Assembly (NCBI GenBank): GCA_028288405.1
Contig: JAQBNS010000004.1
Location: 1 to 36,166 of the forward strand
Reading direction: 5' to 3'
DNA: 36,166 bases
DNA from: Chitinophagaceae bacterium
GTDB lineage: Bacteria > Bacteroidota > Bacteroidia > Cytophagales > Cytophagaceae
In this document: positions 1 to 7,859 of the stretch, one piece after another
Layout of the letters: the number at the start of each line of letters is the position of its first letter
How positions within the stretch are numbered: position 1 is the first letter of the stretch
The notes under the pieces: model-generated
Seen by the model: the letters and a program-made list of their open reading frames with translations, nothing else
The model's database searches: none
Told to the model about the DNA's origin: nothing
Program-made: the position numbers and the translations under genes

Positions 1-651
1 CAACAAAAAGAATTTTCTGTAGCCGCTTTGATGAGAATACTTGCAGGAGCAGTGATGCCAATGGTAGAACGATTGGCAAGGAAAAAATCGCGACGTAAAA
101 AAAGAAGCTTTATTTCCAAAGCACTGCAAAATAAAGCAGATGATCATCTCGTGAAACTGGCTCGTGCCTCTCATTTTTACGAAGTATGGGAAGAGTCCGT
201 ATATGGTGTGCACCTCCCGCATTTATTGCATTATGACGATCGAAACAGCATGTCAAATTCTATGGAAGGGCGGATGCCTTTTCTTGATCATAGAATAGCA
301 GAGCATGTGGCAAAGATTAATCCCAATGATTTTTTTGTAAAAGGAGAAAGTAAAAATTTATTACGCAGAGCATGTGCCGATTTACTTCCCGATAAAGTAT
401 TAAAACGCAAAGATAAAATAGGTTTCTATACGCCGCTTCAGGACATGTTGAAGAGAGATGTTTTATGGATTGAAAAAGTATTGACATCTTATAAAGACAT
501 CGATAAATTCATTGTGCCTGACGTATGGAAAAGTGATGTAGCTTTTTTTAAAAGTAACGAACATTCAGTAGAGAGAAGTTTGAGGTTATGGAGGGTATTG
601 TCTTTTGTTGTCTGGATGCAGACTTTTCAGATTGACACCAATGAATTTTAA
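1..651 (+). CDS. Asparagine synthase-like amidotransferase, C-terminal part (5' end outside window)
   Basis: The frame is open from base 1 to the stop at 651, so this is the 3' end of a longer gene. About 216 residues are visible. They match the C-terminal synthetase domain of class B asparagine synthases: the motif NSMEGRMPFLDHR corresponds to the conserved ME-x-R-x-PFLD segment, followed by the K-x-LLR and KDKIGFYTP stretches that close the ATP-pyrophosphatase fold. The glutaminase domain with its N-terminal cysteine would lie upstream. In polysaccharide clusters these proteins usually amidate a uronic acid using glutamine and ATP (WbpS of Pseudomonas aeruginosa O6 is an example) rather than make free asparagine. 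That role is inferred from the neighbours. It differs clearly from the second AsnB-like protein at 7860, so it is not a recent duplicate. The family call is secure; the exact substrate is unknown. Confidence 0.9.
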   Translation, partial: QQKEFSVAALMRILAGAVMPMVERLARKKSRRKKRSFISKALQNKADDHLVKLARASHFYEVWEESVYGVHLPHLLHYDDRNSMSNSMEGRMPFLDHRIAEHVAKINPNDFFVKGESKNLLRRACADLLPDKVLKRKDKIGFYTPLQDMLKRDVLWIEKVLTSYKDIDKFIVPDVWKSDVAFFKSNEHSVERSLRLWRVLSFVVWMQTFQIDTNEF

Positions 652-689
652 TTTACCTTTTCATTTAAATTGTAAAATAGAATAATCTT

Positions 690-1784
690 ATGGAGACTAA
701 CTCCGCTGTTGAACGATTGCATTACTTCGATGGACTCCGGGCTGTTGCCTGTTTATTGATACTGTTTCATCACACCGTAACCGCTAACATGGTAGAGGTA
801 TTGACGGCGCACCATATGAAGGGTTTGGGAGACATTATTTTCAATTTCACCCAATCAGGTGTTGAATTGTTTTTTGTATTAAGTGGTATCGTTCTGATGA
901 AACCTTATTTTACAGGAGTAAAAACGTTTAATGTATGGAAGTATGCCAATAGACGTTTCTGGCGTATTTATACTCCTTTTTTCTTCGCCGTATGGTTCGC
1001 CGGTTTTGTCATTTGGATCAATACCTTTTATCCTACCTGGTATTCTACAATTTTGATAGATTTTACTCCGGAAAGTTTCGCGCGACAGTTCTTACTTTTT
1101 AACTGGAAAGGTGATTATTATAACTTAGCGTGGTGGAGTTTACAAATTGAAATTGTTTTTTATGTTTGTGTACCGCTGATACTGTACATGGGTAAAAGCT
1201 GGAAACTATTTCCTGCAACGGTAATCACTTTTATACTTTCTTTGTTGTTGCAGAGGCTGGTGTTAATTTATTTTCCGGATCAGTATTCAATTGACTATAT
1301 TGTGTTGGGACCCTTGCGACTAGTGGATTACCTCTTGTGTTTCCTATTTGGCGTGCTCCTGGCAAAAGAAGATTTTAATCTGCGTATAGCCATACTGTTT
1401 ATTATAGTGGGTTTGATTTTACTGGTAGGAGCATTCTGGTATATGCCTTTCCATCACATGAGTTTGGCCTTTCTTTACTTTGGGGCATTGATTATTGTCA
1501 TTCAATCTCAAGCATTAAAATCGATGTTGTCGTCCCATATCATGGTATGGATAGGAGAGCGATCTTATTCGTTGTTTTTGACACATTTCTCGGTGTTGTA
1601 TTTAACCAATTATATGATATCGTATTTTATCATGGAAAGATCGCTTGTGTATGGTATTTATTCAAGGGTATTGGGTATTCTGCTTTCTTTCTTTACAGCC
1701 ATGATTCTTTTCTATTTTGTTGAGCGCAAACAGGCACATGGATTACAAACGGCACACCAGTTTTGGCCTTCACTAAAGGCTTGA
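690..1784 (+). CDS. Membrane acyltransferase, acyltransferase-3 (OafA/YrhL) family
   Basis: This 364-residue protein has about ten hydrophobic segments spread over its whole length, as expected for acyltransferase-3 family inner membrane proteins. The N-terminal motif HYFDGLRAVACLLILFHH (residues ~11-28) is the family's hallmark D-G-L-R-A plus histidine signature. FTQSGVELFFVLSGIV follows at ~53-68 and matches the conserved G-V-x-x-F-F-V-L-S-G block. Family members transfer acetyl or other acyl groups to sugars of surface polysaccharides or lipids. It lies 38 bp after the asparagine-synthase-like gene and slightly overlaps the longest form of the next glycosyltransferase. It probably O-acylates the polymer or its lipid-linked repeat; the acyl donor and acceptor cannot be told from sequence. 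The ATG at 690 is the natural start because the D-G-L-R motif sits close behind it. Confidence 0.92.
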   Translation: METNSAVERLHYFDGLRAVACLLILFHHTVTANMVEVLTAHHMKGLGDIIFNFTQSGVELFFVLSGIVLMKPYFTGVKTFNVWKYANRRFWRIYTPFFFAVWFAGFVIWINTFYPTWYSTILIDFTPESFARQFLLFNWKGDYYNLAWWSLQIEIVFYVCVPLILYMGKSWKLFPATVITFILSLLLQRLVLIYFPDQYSIDYIVLGPLRLVDYLLCFLFGVLLAKEDFNLRIAILFIIVGLILLVGAFWYMPFHHMSLAFLYFGALIIVIQSQALKSMLSSHIMVWIGERSYSLFLTHFSVLYLTNYMISYFIMERSLVYGIYSRVLGILLSFFTAMILFYFVERKQAHGLQTAHQFWPSLKA

Positions 1785-1789
1785 TCTTT

Positions 1790-3148
1790 ATGACGTATAA
1801 AGGAACAGTATTGATTTTTGCTTACGAGTGTTATCCTAACAATAGGATCGCCTCCGCTATTGGCGCACAAAGGCCTTACCAGTTTGCGAAAAATCTTTCG
1901 GCATTAGGCTGGAAAGTCATTGTACTGTGCTGTGATAAAGACAAAAGAAAAGTGCTAAAGAAATCAGCGCTCTCTCGAGAAACTGCACGTATCCTGCAAC
2001 AATACAAGGCTCAACTGGCTGAAGATAATTACACGATCATACCTTTGCCTTCCCTCCATCATCATGGTTTTAGTGATTGGGTTTGGACTCAATCGGTAAC
2101 AGTAGGGCCCGGTGATACTTACATTCCCAAAGGTTTTCCTTTTACGCTGTTTCGTAAAGCGGCTACCTTTTATAGTCAGTTGATTCACGGCGATTATTCA
2201 TGGTCCTGGGTACCGGTGGCTGAACGTTTTGCAGAGCTTCTCATAAAAGAACAACACATCCATATTATACTTGGAGAACACAGTCCCGATGCCGGTATTA
2301 TATTGTCTGATCGCTTTTCAAAGCGCCACAATATTCCATGGATAGCTGATTTCAGAGATCCCGCATTGCGTTTTTTTAGCGGGTATTTGGCAAAGCTCTA
2401 TAAAAAGGTTATTCAACGTATTGTTCGTTCGGCTTCCTGTACACTTACTGTATCCGAATACTGGAGCAGTCTCGATAAAGTTTTATTTCAAAAAGAGTCG
2501 CATGTTATTTTGAATGGTTATGACCAGGAACTCTTTCATCGCATAGAGGCTCATCTTTTTCCATCTTTCACTGTCTCTTATTTTGGTTCATTCGATCAGA
2601 GATTCCAAGATATACTTCCCTCTTTGGAGGCATTTTCTTTGTTCTTAAAACAAAATAATTATCCTCCAACCATTCAGCTTTTTTACCGTGGACTGGCACA
2701 TGAAGAGTTTTTGCTTCATTGCAACGAAATAAAGATTCCCTTATCTCATCTGAACATACAGGGTTTCTGTGAAAGAGATGAAACCGTTGCTTACATGAAA
2801 GGGAGTCAGGTATTGCTCATTTATGCGGTGGCATTGGATAAAACTACCAATAGGTACGAGCAGGAAGGAGTATATCCCGGTAAGATTTTTGAATATTTGG
2901 GCGCTCGTCAGCCTATATTATTGGTGCCTTCCGATCAGGGTATCCTGAAAGAATTGATCCATAAGCAAGATCGCGGAATGGCGGCTTCCTCTATAGAAGA
3001 AGCGGTAACTTTTTTACAAGAAAAGTATGAACACTGGAACAAGGGTACTAAAGAACCGCTTGCCACCGATGATCCTACTTATTCCCGGGAATTTCAAGCC
3101 CGTCAACTCGATCAGATTCTCTTGCATACACTGGGTCTGAAGGGCTAG
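1790..3148 (+). CDS. Glycosyltransferase, GT-B fold, group 1/GT4-like
   Basis: This is a 452-residue protein. An in-frame ATG at 1763 would add nine residues overlapping the acyltransferase end. The ATG at 1790, just before the first beta strand (GTVLIFAYECYPNN), is the better start. The N-terminal half has the donor-independent Rossmann features seen in GT4-like proteins: APQRP-type entry (SAIGAQRPYQFAKNL), ILGEHSPDAG, and IPWIADFRDP. The C-terminal half carries a nucleotide-sugar binding site with YPGKIFEYLGARQPIL, the K-x-x-E-Y-L-x-x pattern common in this group. No signal peptide or membrane span is present, so it acts at the cytoplasmic face. It most likely adds one sugar to the lipid-linked repeat unit. 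The sugar specificity cannot be deduced. It is followed by a 167-bp gap before the polymerase gene. Confidence 0.85.
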   Translation: MTYKGTVLIFAYECYPNNRIASAIGAQRPYQFAKNLSALGWKVIVLCCDKDKRKVLKKSALSRETARILQQYKAQLAEDNYTIIPLPSLHHHGFSDWVWTQSVTVGPGDTYIPKGFPFTLFRKAATFYSQLIHGDYSWSWVPVAERFAELLIKEQHIHIILGEHSPDAGIILSDRFSKRHNIPWIADFRDPALRFFSGYLAKLYKKVIQRIVRSASCTLTVSEYWSSLDKVLFQKESHVILNGYDQELFHRIEAHLFPSFTVSYFGSFDQRFQDILPSLEAFSLFLKQNNYPPTIQLFYRGLAHEEFLLHCNEIKIPLSHLNIQGFCERDETVAYMKGSQVLLIYAVALDKTTNRYEQEGVYPGKIFEYLGARQPILLVPSDQGILKELIHKQDRGMAASSIEEAVTFLQEKYEHWNKGTKEPLATDDPTYSREFQARQLDQILLHTLGLKG

Positions 3149-3315
3149 AGCTTCATTACTATTGGCCTGATACTCTTATTGACCTCTGTATTCATAAAAT
3201 AGCATACAAGTTGTGACCGTAGCCGTGTTATAGAAAACAAGCCTTCAGGTTTTTATAAGGGATTTATTTCTTAAATTGGAGTGGATTGAAAGGTGAATAA
3301 TCTACACTGCGTTCT

Positions 3316-4704
3316 GTGAATCAAAATACCAAGCCATACTACTTTCTTTATACCTTACCCATTGCACTTTGGGGCACTTTCAATGATTTACCCAATGCCA
3401 TTATTTTAGCAGAGGTTGCTTTTAGCTTATTGTGTATTTATTCCGATTATTACAAAGACGGACGAAAGATTACATTCATTACGATCTATTCTATTTTTAC
3501 GATAGTCTATAGCTATGGCAATTACATGGTAGTGAATAGTATCGGTACGGCCAATGAATTGGTGTATGATTATTACCTGGTCAAAGAAAATATCGAAGAA
3601 GGATTATTCTTCACCTATATAGCCAATGTATTTTGTGTGCTTGGTTTTTATTATTACCAGAGGCAATTCAAAAAAGTAATAGGACCTTTTTATGTCATGC
3701 GCATTGACCTTAACCGTAAATGGGTGGGTTACGTGAATGTAGCGATAACAGTAGGCAATTTTTTAGCATTGACGGGTAATGTACCCTACCTTGTGTTTTC
3801 TCCCTTTTTGATTTCTTTTCTGTTTTATTTAACACGTTACGCAATCGCCAAAGAAGACAATTGGCTGTTAAGCATGTGTATTCTCAATACCTTCATTTTA
3901 TCCATAAACGGATTATTGTTTGATTACCTGCGAATGGGAACGATAGCTCCGTGCATCGCCTTTTTAATTGCTGCATTTATGGGTAAGCAAGATATTGCAA
4001 CAATGTTTAAAAAGGCACTTTGGCCCGTGTATGCTTTATTGGTATCCACAATCATTGTGTTTTCTTTCCTGGGACAAATTCGAAACAAAGCTTCCGGTTT
4101 TGAAAAGCTTAGCGGCGTAGTAGATGAGTTGAACAAAACCGTGCTCAAGGAAGGTGTAGAAGAAGAATCGGAAGAAGAAGTGGAAAGTTTTGAGGCCAGA
4201 GTCAGCAATATCAATCAAACCTCTCAAGTAGTAAAAGTAGTCAAGGAAGATGGCTATTATAATGGTACCACGATTGCTTACTTGTCGTACGCTTTTATTC
4301 CAAGATTTGTATGGAAGGACAAACCCATTATTGCACAAGGCGTTTGGTTTGCCCTGCGTATCGGTAAAGCTTATATACACGAAGGAGGGGGAGGAGCCAA
4401 TAACTCTATCAATATGACTTCTGCGGGAGAACTGTTTATGAACTTTGGTTTAACAGGAGTTATAGTAGGCATGTTTATTATAGGCGGGCTCTGTGCTTAC
4501 ATGTGGCAGATTTCAGGGTTTACAGAAAGTGTCAACAATGTCTTAGGAGGAATGTTTGGTTTGTATTTATTTTATCTGGCGACTTCTACATTTGGCATTG
4601 ATCTGCAATTTTGTGTCACCTTGATTTCCTATTTCTGTTTATTTCAACTGGCCAATTATTTGTATTTATATTTCCTCAACAGCCAACGAACTACTCATGC
4701 TTAA
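3316..4704 (+). CDS. Wzy-like O-antigen/capsule repeat-unit polymerase (membrane protein)
   Basis: This 462-residue protein consists mainly of hydrophobic segments (about ten), with a large hydrophilic region between residues ~255 and 330. That layout, low sequence conservation and position among glycosyltransferases fit a Wzy-type polymerase joining flipped repeat units at the outer face of the inner membrane. The large loop contains an unusually acidic stretch (residues ~277-300: EEESEEEVESFEARVSN), followed by FIPRFVWKDKP and a glycine run before NNSINMTSAGELFMNFG. The late part, with A-G-E-L-F-x-N-F-G, is typical of oligosaccharide repeat-unit polymerases. The only reasonable start is GTG at 3316: an in-frame stop lies 18 bp upstream and the next ATG is far inside the first membrane segments. 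The gene overlaps the next one by 8 bp. A WaaL-like ligase is a less likely alternative. Confidence 0.8.
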   Translation: MNQNTKPYYFLYTLPIALWGTFNDLPNAIILAEVAFSLLCIYSDYYKDGRKITFITIYSIFTIVYSYGNYMVVNSIGTANELVYDYYLVKENIEEGLFFTYIANVFCVLGFYYYQRQFKKVIGPFYVMRIDLNRKWVGYVNVAITVGNFLALTGNVPYLVFSPFLISFLFYLTRYAIAKEDNWLLSMCILNTFILSINGLLFDYLRMGTIAPCIAFLIAAFMGKQDIATMFKKALWPVYALLVSTIIVFSFLGQIRNKASGFEKLSGVVDELNKTVLKEGVEEESEEEVESFEARVSNINQTSQVVKVVKEDGYYNGTTIAYLSYAFIPRFVWKDKPIIAQGVWFALRIGKAYIHEGGGGANNSINMTSAGELFMNFGLTGVIVGMFIIGGLCAYMWQISGFTESVNNVLGGMFGLYLFYLATSTFGIDLQFCVTLISYFCLFQLANYLYLYFLNSQRTTHA

Positions 4705-5749
4705 AATACTTTGTGTCGGTCCGCAATGGAGAGGAAGTAATGCTTCGGCTTTATTCAAAGCGTTCTCGCGTTTGGGTTACATAGTAGATGTGGTGGATGA
4801 AAATTATTACATCAACCTCGGTAACCGTAAATTGCTGACTAAAGTGATCGATAAGATTTTCTTTCGTCAGCATGTCATTGAATTCAATGAAGCCGTTTCC
4901 CGTTCTGTCGCCATTTTTAAACCAGATTTGATTTTGGTTTACAAAGGAGCATTTGTATTGCCTGCTTATTTAAAACGATGGAAATCCAATGGACCTGTCG
5001 TAAATGTATATCCGGATGTGAGTTTTCGCTCTCATGGTAAACATTTGCCGCATACGCTTCCTTTATACGATTGGATATTTACTACCAAAACATTTGGTTT
5101 GTCTGACATGAAGACCGACTTGAATATCACTGCTGCATCGTTTGTTCCTCATGGCTTTGACCCTGATATCCATCGTCCTTTATTGGCATCGGGACTCTTG
5201 GCAAAACAACTGACTTGTGAGGTGTCGTTTATTGGTACGCATTCTCTAAAAAAAGAACGATACCTTTCCGCTTTGGTCAAGGCTATACCTACACTCGATC
5301 TTAAAATTTGGGGCAATGGTTGGCAAAGGGCCACAGCAGAAAATCTTAACGCATCGATTCAGTACAAAGAGGTAGTCGGCGATTTGTATGCTATGGCTAT
5401 CAACGCTTCAAAAATCAACCTGGGTATTTTATCAGAACAAGTGATCGGAGCTTCCAGTGGTGATTTGATCACTTCACGTACGTTTCATATTCCGGCAGCC
5501 GGTGGATTCCTTTTACATGAAAGAACAAATGAATCGGTCTTGTATTATGAAGAAGATTCGGAAGCTGCATTTTTTCAGGGAGAAGAAGAGTTGATCAATA
5601 AGGTCAAATACTATTTAACACATGAGTCGGAAAGACTTCGTATCACGGCGCTTGGTATGAAGCATGCCTGGGCTCAACATGGTATTGACCAACGCGCGGA
5701 AAGCATGCTTTTTACGTTGAAACAAAAAGCCATACTGAAATCGCAATGA
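4697..5749 (+). CDS. Glycosyltransferase, CgeB-like family
   Basis: This 350-residue protein resembles the CgeB-like group of glycosyltransferases (named after a Bacillus spore-surface protein), which are GT-B enzymes in surface glycan loci. Supporting stretches are the N-terminal LKILCVGPQWRGSNASAL, FVPHGFDPDIHRP around residue 150, SFIGTHSLKKERYLSAL at ~177, and a C-terminal SRTFHIPAAGGFLLHE at ~257 followed by YYEEDSEAAFF and a helical tail. The last block is the family's most recognisable feature. No signal peptide is present. The start codon lies inside the end of the polymerase gene (8-bp overlap) and its own stop overlaps the next gene by 4 bp, which indicates translational coupling in a single operon. 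Donor and acceptor sugars are not predictable. Confidence 0.83.
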   Translation: MLKILCVGPQWRGSNASALFKAFSRLGYIVDVVDENYYINLGNRKLLTKVIDKIFFRQHVIEFNEAVSRSVAIFKPDLILVYKGAFVLPAYLKRWKSNGPVVNVYPDVSFRSHGKHLPHTLPLYDWIFTTKTFGLSDMKTDLNITAASFVPHGFDPDIHRPLLASGLLAKQLTCEVSFIGTHSLKKERYLSALVKAIPTLDLKIWGNGWQRATAENLNASIQYKEVVGDLYAMAINASKINLGILSEQVIGASSGDLITSRTFHIPAAGGFLLHERTNESVLYYEEDSEAAFFQGEEELINKVKYYLTHESERLRITALGMKHAWAQHGIDQRAESMLFTLKQKAILKSQ

Positions 5750-6726
5750 AAGTAGCCTATTATTTCAGGTCGTACAGAAAAGGTGTATTCAGTATAGAAG
5801 TACTGTTCAGGCGCATCCTGGCATCGCTTGGATTACGTGTGAAGCCTGTATTTCATGCGGTAAGTTTTGGCCGTGCATTTTCAATATGGATCAACGCCCG
5901 GACCAATCCTTCGGATGTTCATCACATTACCGGGGATGTCAATTACATTGCACTGGGTTTGAAAGGACGCCAAACCATATTGACTATTCATGACATCGGG
6001 CACTATACGCAGACTTTACGAAGTTGGAAAAAATACATGTATAGAAAAATCTGGTTTGACTGGCCGCTGCGTAAAGTGAGCTTTATTACAACGGTCTCTG
6101 AGTTTTCTAAACAACAATTAATAACTGTTTTCTCTATCCGTGCTTCCAGAATTAAAGTGATTCATAATCCTTTTCCTGTATTGTATCAACGAGACAATAA
6201 GGCGAAGTTATCTGATACACCTAAAATTTTACAGATTGGTGCAGGAGAACATAAAAACTTAAACCGGCTTATCCAGGCTGTAAGGGGCTTGTCCTGCGAA
6301 TTAATACTCATCAGAGCTTATGATGCGGATATCGATCAGCTATTGAAACAAGAAGGCGTTTCGGCGAACTGGTTTTCTGATTTGACAGACGATGAGGTAT
6401 ACCAGTTGTATCGGCAATGTGACTTGGTCTTCTTCGCTTCTACCTATGAAGGTTTTGGAATGCCGATATTGGAAGCACAGGCTACCGGAAGGGCAGTGAT
6501 CACCTCTACACATGCCTCTATGCCTGAAGTAGCTGGTGAAGGCGCCGTATTGGTTGATCCTTATCAGGTGGAAGAAATTAAAGAAGCTATTGTTAAATTA
6601 CTATCCGATGACACCTATCGACAAGACTGTATTGAAAAAGGATATAGCAACCTATCGCGTTTTCATCCGGATTTTATTGCAGAACAATACCTGGAACTTT
6701 ATACTCAACTTTACGCTCAACAATAA
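5746..6726 (+). CDS. Glycosyltransferase family 4
   Basis: This 326-residue soluble GT-B glycosyltransferase is somewhat short for GT4. The N-terminal domain holds ILTIHDIGHYTQTL and TTVSEFSKQQLI (the acceptor-side motif). The donor site shows LQIGAGEHKNLNRLIQA and the diagnostic E-x7-E block EGFGMPILEAQATGRAV at residues ~229-245, followed by MPEVAGEGAVLVDPY. These make a retaining GT4 assignment firm. The ATG overlaps the stop of the preceding CgeB-like gene in an ATGA arrangement, and the next gene begins 5 bp after its stop, so it is the middle member of a three-glycosyltransferase set. It presumably adds one residue to the lipid-linked repeat. A frame-shifted internal open frame near 6536 is a shadow and is not annotated. 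Confidence 0.9.
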   Translation: MKVAYYFRSYRKGVFSIEVLFRRILASLGLRVKPVFHAVSFGRAFSIWINARTNPSDVHHITGDVNYIALGLKGRQTILTIHDIGHYTQTLRSWKKYMYRKIWFDWPLRKVSFITTVSEFSKQQLITVFSIRASRIKVIHNPFPVLYQRDNKAKLSDTPKILQIGAGEHKNLNRLIQAVRGLSCELILIRAYDADIDQLLKQEGVSANWFSDLTDDEVYQLYRQCDLVFFASTYEGFGMPILEAQATGRAVITSTHASMPEVAGEGAVLVDPYQVEEIKEAIVKLLSDDTYRQDCIEKGYSNLSRFHPDFIAEQYLELYTQLYAQQ

Positions 6727-6731
6727 GTCAT

Positions 6732-7844
6732 ATGGTATTGGGTATAGAAGCATCTAACATATTGGCTGGAGGTGGTATTACACACTTGAAAGAATTATTG
6801 GCGCATGCTCAACCTTTGTCACATGGATTTAAAAAGGTTTGTGTATGGAGTCCTCAACGTACGCTTGATCAATTACCTGATCAACCCTGGCTCGAGAAAA
6901 AGACTCATTCCTGGTTGAATCGTTCCATTTTTTTTCGCATGCTTTGGTTGACTTTTGTTTTTCCCAAAGAAGCGAAGGCATCCATTGATGTATTGTTTTC
7001 GCCCGGAGCAAACGTTGTGAATTTCTATCCTCAGGTTTCTATGTGTCAGAACTTGTTGCCCTTTAACCCTAAGGAGAGTAAACTCTACGGCTTTTCTTTG
7101 ATGAGAATCAGATTGCTTATCCTACGTTATACACAAATCAAGTCCTTCAAAAAGGCTCAGGGTATTATCGTGCTTACACCTAGTAATATTACTTACCTTA
7201 ATGAGCGTTTAGACGTTAAAAATAAAGTGTGTGTTATCCCTCATGGAATCAATCCTGCTTTTTTACATGAGCCGTCGTCCAAAAAGTTAAATAATCCGAT
7301 CAAACTTTTGTATGTTTCGATTGTTGATGTGTACAAACATCAATGGAATGTTGTAGAGGCCATGTGTCGTTTACTTGATAAAGGCTATTCTGTAGAGTTG
7401 ACATTGGTTGGAGGTCAATATCCATCGGCTTGGAAGAAGTTAAAAACAAGTATAAACATACATCCTGAATATGCTGCTCAAATAACTTATCTTCCTGCAA
7501 TACCGTATGAACAACTGACTGCAATTTATCAAACAGCAGATATATTTGTTTTTGCTTCAAGTTGTGAAACATTTAGTCTAGTTTTACTGGAATCTATGGC
7601 TTCGGGTTTACCGATCGCATGCTCGGATCGGGACACTTTGAAAGATACACTTGGCGATGCCGGTGTTTATTTTGATCCATATTCACCAGAGTCCATTGAA
7701 AAAGCTTTAATTAAATTGATAGAAGATCCATCACTGCGTCAGGAATTAAGCGGCAAAAGCTATACGAGAGCGGAGTCTTATTCATGGTCTATTTGTGCCG
7801 ATCAAACATTTCAATACTTGTCAAGTATTGCAAAAAAAGTTTAG
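6732..7844 (+). CDS. Glycosyltransferase family 4
   Basis: This 370-residue GT4 enzyme begins 5 bp after the previous gene. The N-terminal LGIEASNILAGGGITHLKE is the substrate-side opening often seen in repeat-unit transferases of this type. IIVLTPSNITYLNERL and VCVIPHGINPAFL form the domain linker. KLLYVSIVDVYKHQWNVVEA and the E-x7-E block CETFSLVLLESMASGLP (residues ~277-293) give the nucleotide-sugar site, with LGDAGVYFDPYSPESI after it. No membrane span is present. It closes the run of tandem glycosyltransferases and is followed after 15 bp by the AsnB-type gene, so all are likely on one transcript. Sugar specificity is unknown. Confidence 0.9.
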   Translation: MVLGIEASNILAGGGITHLKELLAHAQPLSHGFKKVCVWSPQRTLDQLPDQPWLEKKTHSWLNRSIFFRMLWLTFVFPKEAKASIDVLFSPGANVVNFYPQVSMCQNLLPFNPKESKLYGFSLMRIRLLILRYTQIKSFKKAQGIIVLTPSNITYLNERLDVKNKVCVIPHGINPAFLHEPSSKKLNNPIKLLYVSIVDVYKHQWNVVEAMCRLLDKGYSVELTLVGGQYPSAWKKLKTSINIHPEYAAQITYLPAIPYEQLTAIYQTADIFVFASSCETFSLVLLESMASGLPIACSDRDTLKDTLGDAGVYFDPYSPESIEKALIKLIEDPSLRQELSGKSYTRAESYSWSICADQTFQYLSSIAKKV

Positions 7845-7859
7845 CGATCATTCATTGAT

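Noticed and set aside
3149..3315. Possible promoter before the Wzy-like gene (TTTTTATAAGGGATTTATTT and TTAAATTGG)
   Set aside because: Resembles the Bacteroidota -7 box only with mismatches, and no TTTG box at the right distance could be found.
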